From assembly GCA_020430865.1 (NCBI GenBank), contig JAGQIY010001139.1, positions 1-12,288 of the forward strand: DNA of 12,288 bases, written 5' to 3'. This document shows, piece by piece, positions 1-6,931 of this stretch. Both the position numbers and the translations under genes were made by a program. How positions within the stretch are numbered: the first letter of the stretch is position 1; every line of letters starts with the position of its first letter. The stretch comes from Myxococcales bacterium. GTDB lineage: Bacteria > Myxococcota > Polyangia > Polyangiales > Polyangiaceae. The notes under the pieces are model-generated. The model was not told where the DNA came from and searched no databases. It saw only the letters and a program-made list of their open reading frames with translations.

Positions 1-1344
1 CGGCTCCGCAGCGACGGCCGCGCGGCGGGACGCCTGCTGATGAAGCGCAAGGACGGCCAGACGTTCTGGGGTGACTACACGATCACGGTCTACGACACCC
101 TCGAAGGAAGACGTATGGTGGACGTGTTCCGCGACGTCAGCGAGACCGTGAGCTACCAGGAAGAGCTGGAGCGCAAGAACCAGGAGCTGATCGCGGCTCA
201 GACGCGCCTCCTGCACTCGGACCGCCTGGCGACGATTGGACAGATGGCGGCGAGCATCGCCCACGAGATCAACAACCCTGCAGCCTACGTGGTGACCAAT
301 CTCGAGGCTCTGCGAGAGCTGCTCGAGGGCGCCAAGGAGCCGCTCGACCCTCGCTCCGAGTTGCTGCCCGCGGTCGGGGACTCCCTGGACGGTATTCGAC
401 GCATCCTGGCCACGACGCGAGATCTCAAGTCCTTCAGCCGACTGGACGAGCAGGAGGTGCTGTCGGTCGATCTGAACGAGGTGGTACGCATCGCCGCCAA
501 GCTGGCCGCCAACGAGCTGAGACATCGCGCCGTGCTGCGTCTCGACCTGCAACCGCTGCCCAGGATCCCTGCCTCCGAGGGCAAGTTGACCCAGGTGCTG
601 GTCAACTTGCTCATCAATGCTGCTCACGCCCTCGAGGAAAGACCGGACGGAACCGAGGAGGCGCGAGTGAGCGTTTCGAGCAGACTCGAGAAGCGAGAGA
701 TCGTGATCGATGTCCGGGACACCGGACCTGGCCTGCCTGAAGAGGTGCGCGCGCGCCTGTTCGAGCCGTTCGTCACCACCAAGGCGCCCGATCGCGGAAC
801 CGGGCTCGGCCTCTCGTTGTGCGCGGAGATCCTGCGCTTCCACTCCGGCAGTATCGAGCTGGTGCCCACGCCACGAGGCGCCTGCTTTCGCCTGCGATTG
901 CCGATCGAGACGGGGTTGAAGGTCAGCGGTCCAAGCGTGGTCTCGCCGCGCCCTCCGACCCGCAGGTTGCGTGTGCTGCTGGTGGACGACGAGCCCCTGT
1001 TGTTGAAGTCGCAGGAGCGCCTGCTGAAGCGGCACTTCGAGATCCTGACAGCGGCAGGAGGCGCGGCCGGCCTCGACTTGCTGCACACCGACCCGGAAAT
1101 CGACCTCGTGGTTTGTGATCTGATGATGCCAGGAGTGGATGGCCCCGAGTTCCGTGATCGCGTGGAGCGTGAGCTGCCGGAGTACCTGTCTAGGGTTCAC
1201 TTCTGTAGCGGTGGGGCGTTCACCGAGCGGGTCCGCAGCTTCCTGGCGCAGAACCGCGTGCTGGTGGTCGACAAACCGTTGACCAAGGAGGTGCTCGAGG
1301 TTCTCGCGAGTCGCGGGGGTAGCGAGTATCCGCTCGACGAGTGA
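1..1344 (+). CDS. Hybrid sensor histidine kinase with C-terminal receiver domain (5' partial)
   Basis: The reading frame is open from base 1, and the 13 residues before the first ATG (base 40) fit the end of a PAS domain, so the true start is left of the window. Numbering from that ATG, residues 1-36 resemble a PAS/PAC end (FWGDYTITVYD...DVFRDVSE), followed by a short coiled-coil linker at about 38-60. The HisKA dimerisation helix carries the phospho-acceptor His75 in the motif SIAHEINNP. The HATPase_c domain shows the N box (N189, N193), the G1 box DTGPGLP (227-233), an F box FEPFVTTK and the G2 box GTGLGL (253-258). A receiver domain covers about 309-430, with acidic pair D316/D317, phospho-acceptor D360 (CDLMMPG), S390 and K412 (DKP). 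All catalytic residues are present, so this should be an active kinase with an intramolecular or phosphorelay receiver. The stimulus and the output partner are not visible. It ends tail to tail with the next gene, 9 bases away. Confidence 0.93.
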   Translation, partial: RLRSDGRAAGRLLMKRKDGQTFWGDYTITVYDTLEGRRMVDVFRDVSETVSYQEELERKNQELIAAQTRLLHSDRLATIGQMAASIAHEINNPAAYVVTNLEALRELLEGAKEPLDPRSELLPAVGDSLDGIRRILATTRDLKSFSRLDEQEVLSVDLNEVVRIAAKLAANELRHRAVLRLDLQPLPRIPASEGKLTQVLVNLLINAAHALEERPDGTEEARVSVSSRLEKREIVIDVRDTGPGLPEEVRARLFEPFVTTKAPDRGTGLGLSLCAEILRFHSGSIELVPTPRGACFRLRLPIETGLKVSGPSVVSPRPPTRRLRVLLVDDEPLLLKSQERLLKRHFEILTAAGGAAGLDLLHTDPEIDLVVCDLMMPGVDGPEFRDRVERELPEYLSRVHFCSGGAFTERVRSFLAQNRVLVVDKPLTKEVLEVLASRGGSEYPLDE

Positions 1345-1353
1345 GTCGAAGGC

Positions 1354-2379
1354 TCAGTTCGGCGCCAGCAGCTGACCGCGTTCGATCAGGGGGACGCCTT
1401 CCGCCAGCACGGTGGAATACGCCTGGCAAGCAGCGAAGGCCGTCGGCGCAGACCAGCCTGCTCCAGTGACCTTCGCTGCCGGGTCACCGATCGAGAGGTG
1501 CAGTCCGGGCAGGTTCTGGTCGACCAGCGCTTCACCCGTTGCCGTGTGGATACTTGGGTTGACACCAATGCAGATGAGCCCGACACGGCTCGAGTTTTCC
1601 GAGCAGGCGAGCATGCGCACCATGTCCCGCTGCAGCTCCGGCGCCTCCGGGCAGGTCAAGCGCGTCACTCGCCCGCGCTCCAGCACCAGGTGCACGGGGC
1701 TGCTCTGGAGCAGGCCGTGACGAGCGCCGAAGTACTCACCCACGCTCGCGTTTGCCACGAAACGTCCGCTCACGTGCTCGGGGGTGGCGTACAGGGCGCC
1801 CGCGGGCAGGTTGCCCCAGCGCCCCGGCTCGAGCACCCCGAGCTGAGGGAACCAGCGAGCTCGGGGAGGCAGCAACACATCCAGGTTGGTGCCAGCGCTC
1901 GACGTCACCTGGAGCTGTCTGAGGCTCGAGAGCTTGTCCAGCATGCGACGGCCCGCGCGCTCCACCTCGCGGTAGTCGAGGCGCAGGCCGCGAGAGAAGG
2001 CGAGTGCGCTGATGCTCGGCATGTGAGCGTGCTTGAGTCCCAGTTGCTTGACCACGTGCAGCAGGTGTTGCCGCATCCCGAGCTCGTTGTGCGGGGCGCT
2101 GGCAATGAAGACGCTCGCCTGCGCGTTGGCGAGCGCGCTCTGGAGGGCGTCGGGCAGGAGCTTGAAGGGGCGAGGCCCGTGCTCCGCGAGGCGAAACCAG
2201 AGCACCCGGCAGCCCAGGTTGCGTGCGACCCGCGCGATAGCTTCCGCGACGTTCGGCACCGCGTGGTCGCTGATCAACACGAGCTGATCGCCGGAGCCGA
2301 GATCGAGGCAGCTGGTGACGAGCACACGCGCCGCTCGCTCCACCTCCTCGTGCAGTACGGGTTCACCGAGCTCAGTCAT
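1354..2379 (-). CDS. M29 aminopeptidase-fold protein, probably lacking metal ligands
   Basis: This 341-residue protein resembles the M29 family (AmpS/AmpT metallo-aminopeptidases, which also includes the NicX-type 2,5-dihydroxypyridine dioxygenase). Family landmarks are an N-terminal Rossmann-like part (about 10-125), the segment GRWGNLPAGALYATPE (187-201), GVNPSIHTATG (272-282), HLSIGDP (294-300) and a terminal TVLAEGVPLIERGQL (323-337). Several metal-binding positions look changed. Family members usually have Glu in NLPAGE, here Ala195. The usual DEK segment reads D287-Q288-N289. The usual H-x-D before the final strand is absent from 309-322. His294 is kept. It may be an inactive relative or have another chemistry; the fold assignment is firmer than the function. 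It is the last gene of a three-gene operon, starting 5 bases after the preceding stop, with GAGG just upstream of its ATG. No signal peptide is seen, so a cytoplasmic location is expected. Confidence 0.75.
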   Translation of the reverse strand: MTELGEPVLHEEVERAARVLVTSCLDLGSGDQLVLISDHAVPNVAEAIARVARNLGCRVLWFRLAEHGPRPFKLLPDALQSALANAQASVFIASAPHNELGMRQHLLHVVKQLGLKHAHMPSISALAFSRGLRLDYREVERAGRRMLDKLSSLRQLQVTSSAGTNLDVLLPPRARWFPQLGVLEPGRWGNLPAGALYATPEHVSGRFVANASVGEYFGARHGLLQSSPVHLVLERGRVTRLTCPEAPELQRDMVRMLACSENSSRVGLICIGVNPSIHTATGEALVDQNLPGLHLSIGDPAAKVTGAGWSAPTAFAACQAYSTVLAEGVPLIERGQLLAPN

Positions 2380-2384
2380 CCACC

Positions 2385-3575
2385 TCAGAGTCTACGCCGA
2401 AATCGTCGGTTCACCAGCGGTGCGAGCGCCAGACTGACGAATACCAACAGCGCGACCAGGCACCACGTGCCGAGGCTCGACGCTGGCGCCAGCCCCAACA
2501 TTTCCACCAGGCCAAGTGCGATCAGGTGCGTGATGTAGGCGACGAGCGCATGTTCACCCAACGCCGTCAGCATGATCGGTTTGTACGGGATGATCGCTCT
2601 TGCTTCGGCTCGTGGATTGAACAGCGCGTGAAGTAGTTGATGTGTAAACCAAATCGCCAGCACGCAACCGATCAGCCCGAGTGTCGTGTGATTCCAGAAC
2701 CCCGTCGCGACCCAGGTCGACGGCAGACTGGGGCCATGCTCCAGCCAGTACACCGCCGCCAGACCGTGGTAGTCGCGGTAGTTGCTGACGAACGTGTCCG
2801 TCCAGGGAGCGTCCCACCCACTGCGCCAGAGCTCGCCACCCGCGAGCATCAGACACACCACTGCCCACGGACTGCGCAGGGCGGGCGCGGCGAGTGGACC
2901 CCCGGCCTTGCTCGACCAGCGTGGCGCTGAGGAAGACGTGTGCACCAGGTTGGGGGAGCTCACCAAGCCGAAGAGCGATGCCGCTAGCAGCGGAAACGCT
3001 CCCCCTGGGCCCGCGTTCAGGCCAGAGACCCCGAGGCGCGCGAAGTGTAGCGCGCTCGTGACCAGCAGCACGAGCGTGCACGAGGGCCAAGCGAAGCGTC
3101 TCACCCCCGAACTCGAGACCAGCAACGTGCACACGACGATCGCGGCTGCGATCACAGATAGAATCCCTGAGGAAACGAAAGTGGCCGGCCACTGCAGCCC
3201 GAACTGGGGCAGACAGAGCCCGACGCTCAGCAGGTACAGCCAGCCAGCACGACGCAGCATGCGCGCCTTCCAGCGGCGCTTCAGCAGCGCCAGGTCGTCG
3301 GTCCGCGCCGCCGCCGCACTCCAGGAAAGCACCAGGCTGTATCCAACGAGGTAGAGAAAGGAGGCTGCGATGTAGGGCTCGACGCGCATCAGAAAGCGCA
3401 GGCTGGCGTCGGCGGCTCCCTCGAGCGGCGCCTCGCCTCTGCCGGTCTGAATGCGGCGCGCGTGCACCGCGAACATCATCACCACCACCACGCCCCGAAA
3501 CACGTCCACCGCGACGTCGCCTCGCGCGCGCTTCGCGGTCCCGCTCGCCAGACTCGGGCGCGCCGAGTCAGACAT
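2385..3575 (-). CDS. Multi-pass membrane acyltransferase-like protein (DUF1624/HGSNAT or OpgC style)
   Basis: This 396-residue integral membrane protein has about ten hydrophobic segments, near residues 24-40, 66-86, 109-126, 131-154, 162-180, 191-207, 235-247, 287-312, 330-355 and 366-388. The opening DVFRGVVVVMMFAVHARRI (D24, R27, H38) matches the first helix of DUF1624/heparan-glucosaminide N-acetyltransferase-like and related membrane acyltransferases, which typically read LDxxRG...M. The late segment LGEHALVAYITHLI (339-352) fits the same superfamily. Such proteins transfer acyl groups to sugars or lipids on the outer face of the membrane; the substrate here cannot be deduced. A GAGG ribosome site lies six bases before the ATG, and the start overlaps the end of the upstream exporter gene by 8 bases, so the two are probably translationally coupled. 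The exact subfamily is uncertain. Confidence 0.7.
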   Translation of the reverse strand: MSDSARPSLASGTAKRARGDVAVDVFRGVVVVMMFAVHARRIQTGRGEAPLEGAADASLRFLMRVEPYIAASFLYLVGYSLVLSWSAAAARTDDLALLKRRWKARMLRRAGWLYLLSVGLCLPQFGLQWPATFVSSGILSVIAAAIVVCTLLVSSSGVRRFAWPSCTLVLLVTSALHFARLGVSGLNAGPGGAFPLLAASLFGLVSSPNLVHTSSSAPRWSSKAGGPLAAPALRSPWAVVCLMLAGGELWRSGWDAPWTDTFVSNYRDYHGLAAVYWLEHGPSLPSTWVATGFWNHTTLGLIGCVLAIWFTHQLLHALFNPRAEARAIIPYKPIMLTALGEHALVAYITHLIALGLVEMLGLAPASSLGTWCLVALLVFVSLALAPLVNRRFRRRL

Positions 3576-4569
3576 CGCTCGCCTCGTCTTCGCGGCCTTG
3601 GATCTGGCGGGTCGCCTTGAGCAGCAGCAAGCCCCCGGCGACGATCAGAGTACCCCCGATCCATACGCTCGGTTCCGGTACCGTGCGGAAAATCACGAGA
3701 TCGCTCGCGACGCCCCAGAGCGGCGCAACGTACGAAGCCGCGGCGACCGTGGACGCCTTCTCGACGGCGTAGGCCTGAGTCATCAGCGCCTGTCCGATGG
3801 TGGCCGCCACTCCGATGCCGCAGAGATGGGGCACCAGGTGCGCTGGTGGAAGCGGCACGGCGCCGTGACGAACCAGGAGCACGCTGACCGAGATGCCGAG
3901 CACGCCGAGCTGGAACCACAGCACGATGTTGCTCGCCCGCTCGGTGCGTCCCAGCGCTCGCACCGCGAGATGAGCGCCCGCAGACGCTGCGGTTCCGACC
4001 AGCGCTGCGATCGCGTAGCCAGACCCGAACGACAGCTCAGGCCCGAGCACCAACGCCGACCCACCGATCCCCGCCACCAGCGCCAGCCAGATCCCGCGGC
4101 TGGAGCGCTCTCCGGCGCCGAGCACCCACGGCGCCAGGACTGCGATCAGGATCGGCTGGAGCTTGTGGATGATGGAGATGTCCGCGACACTGAGGCCCCG
4201 GGCGGCGATGTAGAAGGAGGACATCGCGCAAAAGCCCATCACGACGCGCGCCGTGAGCAGCGCCTTGCGCTGCACTCGGAACAACCTCCGAAGGCTGCCG
4301 GCGCTTGCGCTGCGCCAGACCAGCAGCAAGGCCAGCGGCACCGAGGTCGCTGCGCGCCAGCACATCACCTCGAACGCACCGAGCTCTCGCCGCGCGAGCT
4401 TGACCAGGCTCAGCATCGCGGCGAACGCGACGGTCGACAGGATCATCAGCAAGATCCCGCGCTGCGCGAGGGGCCGCGACCCTGGCCGCGAGACCTGCGC
4501 ATCGACACCGACTGCCCCGCTGGTCGGCGCCTCGGAAGCTGTGCCCCGTCGTCCAGTCACCCGAGCCAT
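3568..4569 (-). CDS. EamA-family (DMT superfamily) transporter
   Basis: This 333-residue protein carries two tandem five-helix EamA repeats, at about residues 37-176 and 184-318. The first has the typical pattern of a WRA motif after helix 2 (71-73), a LTARVVMGFCAMSSFYIAAR helix and the helix after ADISIIHKLQPIL. The second has GQALMTQAYAVEKASTVAAASYVAPLWG (259-286). Family members export amino acids, nucleotides or small metabolites across the inner membrane; the substrate is not evident. The frame stays open upstream to an ATG at 4827, but that extension would run antisense through the lipoprotein signal of the divergent gene and is low-complexity. The ATG at 4569 leaves a plausible 36-residue cytoplasmic N-tail and is preferred, although its ribosome site is weak. 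It is the first gene of the operon that continues with the acyltransferase-like protein (8-base overlap) and the M29-like protein. Confidence 0.88.
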   Translation of the reverse strand: MARVTGRRGTASEAPTSGAVGVDAQVSRPGSRPLAQRGILLMILSTVAFAAMLSLVKLARRELGAFEVMCWRAATSVPLALLLVWRSASAGSLRRLFRVQRKALLTARVVMGFCAMSSFYIAARGLSVADISIIHKLQPILIAVLAPWVLGAGERSSRGIWLALVAGIGGSALVLGPELSFGSGYAIAALVGTAASAGAHLAVRALGRTERASNIVLWFQLGVLGISVSVLLVRHGAVPLPPAHLVPHLCGIGVAATIGQALMTQAYAVEKASTVAAASYVAPLWGVASDLVIFRTVPEPSVWIGGTLIVAGGLLLLKATRQIQGREDEASDV

Positions 4570-4633
4570 CCGTAGCACTTTTTGGCCGTGAACTGGCTTG
4601 CCAGCGCGCAGGTGCTGGGGAATGGTCCCGCCC
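4570..4633. promoter_or_regulatory. Divergent intergenic region between exporter operon and peptidase gene
   Basis: These 64 bases separate two divergent transcription units and must hold both promoters unless one lies inside a gene. A palindrome CTGGC-TT-GCCAG sits at 4593-4604 and could be an operator or chance in GC-rich DNA. No convincing -35/-10 pair was found on either strand. ATG codons at 4598 and 4622 are in frame with the peptidase, so part of this region may be translated. Confidence 0.35.
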
Positions 4634-6931
4634 ATGCGAGAGTCCACGCTTGCCTCCGCCCTAGCTTCGCGTACGTCTGTTGCCCGATCCGCCCGTTGGG
4701 CGTTCGTGTTCGCGCTGGCTCTCGGCGCTTGCACTCCCAGCAGCACCCCCCAGCCATCGGAGCCTCCGGCCATGTCCGCTATGCCTTCTGCAACGCCCGA
4801 AACTCCTGCCGTCCCCGAGACGCCCACGGCTCAGGTCGACCCCGTCGCCGAAGGCATGACCGCGACGGGCGTGGTCGCGCTCTGCGACCGCCACCTCGGT
4901 CGCGCCAAGGCCTTGCTCGGCGAGGTGAAGGAACTCCCTGCGGAAACGGAGCTCACCTGGGACAACACGTTGGCCAAGGTCGATCAGATCTCCCTCGAGC
5001 TGAGCGTCGGGGCTGGCTTTCCGGATCTGATGAACGTGGGGCACCCCGACAAGGCCGTGCGCGACGCCGCCGGAGAGTGCCGCCCCAAGGTCGACGAGTT
5101 CTACACCGACATGATGCTGGACGCGCGGTTCGCTGGCGTCGTGCGGCGCTACGCCGACAAGCACCCCGCGCTCGAGGGGACCCGCAAGCGGCTGCTCGAA
5201 GACCTGCTGCGCGACTTCAAGCGCAATGGCCTGTTCTTGCCCAAGGCCGAGCAGGACGAGCTGCGCAAGCTCAACGAGGAGCTCACCAAGCTGAGCCAGG
5301 ACTTTGGCACGAACCTGAGCGAGGCCAAGGGCAGCATCAAGGTCAAGCCAGAGCAGCTCAAGGGCCTACCCGAGAGCTTCATCGAGCAGCACGAGCCGGG
5401 TGCCGACGGGCTGGTCGAGCTGACCACGGACTATCCTGACTACTTCCCGGTGATCACCTACGCTGACGACCGCAGCATCGCGAAGGATCTGACCTTCGAG
5501 TTCGATAACCGCGCGGCAAAAGCCAACGTCCCGATCCTCGAGCGCGTGCTGGTGTTGCGCGAGAAGAAGGCGAAGCTCCTGGGTTACGAGACCTGGGCCG
5601 ACTACGCGATCGAGCCGCGCATGGCGAAGACGGCCGCCAAGGTTCAGGAGTTCCTGAAGAACGCCGCCAAGCAGGTCGAGAAGCCCGGCGAGCGTGAGTA
5701 TGCGGAGCTGCTGGCCGAGTGGCACAGGCTCGGAGGCAAGGGCAAGGTGGTGCCGAACCACGATCGGCTGTACCTCGTGGGCCGCCTGGCCAACAAGAAG
5801 TACGGCTTCGATGCCAAGGAACTCTCGAACTACTTCGAGGTCGAGTCAGTGGCCAAAGGCCTGTTCACCATCCTCTCGAAGCTCTACGGTCTGGAGTTCA
5901 AAGAAATCCCGGCGGAAAAAGGATCGGTGTGGCACGAGGACGTGCGCATCCTCGAGGTGACGGACCACGGCAAGAAGCTCGGGCGAATCTACCTCGACCT
6001 CTATCCCCGCGACGGCAAGTACAAGCACGCGGCGATGTTCGAGATCCGTGGCGGCAAGCGCATGGACGACGGCAGCTACGTCACGCCCATCTCGGCGCTG
6101 GTGTGCAACTTCCCCAAGAGCGAACCTGGGCAGCCGGGTTTGATGACCCACGATCAGGTCACCACCTTCTTCCACGAGTTCGGGCACGCCCTGCATCACG
6201 TGCTGACGCAGCAGGAGCTCGCGACCTATTCTGGCACCAACACCGTGCGCGACTTCGTGGAGGCGCCCTCGCAGATGCTCGAGGAGTGGGCGTGGAGGCG
6301 CGAGACCCTGGACCTGTTCGCGAAGCACTACGAGACCGGCGAGAAGATCCCGGACAAGCTCTTCAACGCCATGACCAAGAGCCGTTCGTTCGGATTTGCG
6401 CTGCACACCGAGCGGCAGATCTCCCTGGCGACTCTCGACTTCGAGTACCACCACCGTCCGACGCCGATCGACACCGACAAGGTGTTCCGCGAGGTGATGA
6501 AGCAAACCCAGAGCTTTGGCTACCTCCCGGAAACGCATTTTCAGGCGACGTTCGGTCACCTGATGGGCTACGACGCAGGGTACTATGGCTACCAGTGGGC
6601 GCTTGCCATCGCGCGCGACGTTCTGACGCGCTTCCAGAAGGAAGGGTTCATGAACACCAAGGTGGCGGACGACTGGCGCAAGCTGGTGCTGGCCCGTGGC
6701 GCCGGACCCGACGAGAACCAGCTGGTTCACGACTTCCTGGGTCGCGAGACCAACCTGGACGCCTACGCCGCCTTCCTCTCGGGGGCCGATGGTTCGGGAA
6801 AGGAGCGAACAACCGACCTCTGCCGAAGCAGAGCTCAGCGAGCCCGACCTCGATCGGACCAGCGAGCCCGACTCCGACGTCCGGGCGCCGCGGGTCGTGC
6901 GCGCCGGACCCGACTCCGACCCCGAGCCTGA
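4634..6931 (+). CDS. M3-family zinc oligopeptidase, predicted lipoprotein
   Basis: This is a thimet-oligopeptidase/oligopeptidase-A-like metallopeptidase. The zinc site is HEFGH at residues 514-518 (catalytic E515) with the third ligand E543 in VEAPSQ, 29 residues after the first His, the same spacing as in thimet oligopeptidase. The substrate-binding segment GYDAGYYGYQWA follows near the C-terminus. The N-terminus is basic, then hydrophobic (WAFVFALALGAC), with a lipobox LGAC ending at C33, followed by a Pro/Thr/Ser-rich linker to about residue 75. The enzyme is therefore expected to be lipid-anchored in the envelope, cleaving peptides outside the cytoplasm. In-frame ATGs at 4598 and 4622 are alternative starts; 4634 is chosen because it gives the shortest signal n-region. 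The M3 domain appears to end near 6790 (AYAAFLSGADG). The last ~47 residues are an Arg/Pro/Ala-rich tail with poor third-position GC that overlaps the next gene out of frame. Confidence 0.92.
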   Translation: MRESTLASALASRTSVARSARWAFVFALALGACTPSSTPQPSEPPAMSAMPSATPETPAVPETPTAQVDPVAEGMTATGVVALCDRHLGRAKALLGEVKELPAETELTWDNTLAKVDQISLELSVGAGFPDLMNVGHPDKAVRDAAGECRPKVDEFYTDMMLDARFAGVVRRYADKHPALEGTRKRLLEDLLRDFKRNGLFLPKAEQDELRKLNEELTKLSQDFGTNLSEAKGSIKVKPEQLKGLPESFIEQHEPGADGLVELTTDYPDYFPVITYADDRSIAKDLTFEFDNRAAKANVPILERVLVLREKKAKLLGYETWADYAIEPRMAKTAAKVQEFLKNAAKQVEKPGEREYAELLAEWHRLGGKGKVVPNHDRLYLVGRLANKKYGFDAKELSNYFEVESVAKGLFTILSKLYGLEFKEIPAEKGSVWHEDVRILEVTDHGKKLGRIYLDLYPRDGKYKHAAMFEIRGGKRMDDGSYVTPISALVCNFPKSEPGQPGLMTHDQVTTFFHEFGHALHHVLTQQELATYSGTNTVRDFVEAPSQMLEEWAWRRETLDLFAKHYETGEKIPDKLFNAMTKSRSFGFALHTERQISLATLDFEYHHRPTPIDTDKVFREVMKQTQSFGYLPETHFQATFGHLMGYDAGYYGYQWALAIARDVLTRFQKEGFMNTKVADDWRKLVLARGAGPDENQLVHDFLGRETNLDAYAAFLSGADGSGKERTTDLCRSRAQRARPRSDQRARLRRPGAAGRARRTRLRPRA

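Noticed and set aside
1345..1353. Terminator between the kinase and the M29-like gene
   Set aside because: Only 9 bases separate the convergent stops, and no hairpin with a T-run is visible.
1498..2538. Long open frame on the + strand (346 codons)
   Set aside because: It is antisense to the M29-like gene and the 3' end of the acyltransferase-like gene; composition is His/Gln/Arg/Ala-rich with no domain pattern, a typical GC-rich shadow.
3451..4575. Long open frame on the + strand (374 codons)
   Set aside because: Antisense to the EamA exporter, extremely Arg/Asp/His-rich, no recognisable motif.
4570..4827. N-terminal extension of the EamA exporter to an ATG at 4827
   Set aside because: It would overlap the divergent peptidase lipoprotein signal over almost 200 bases, and the extra residues do not look like transporter sequence.
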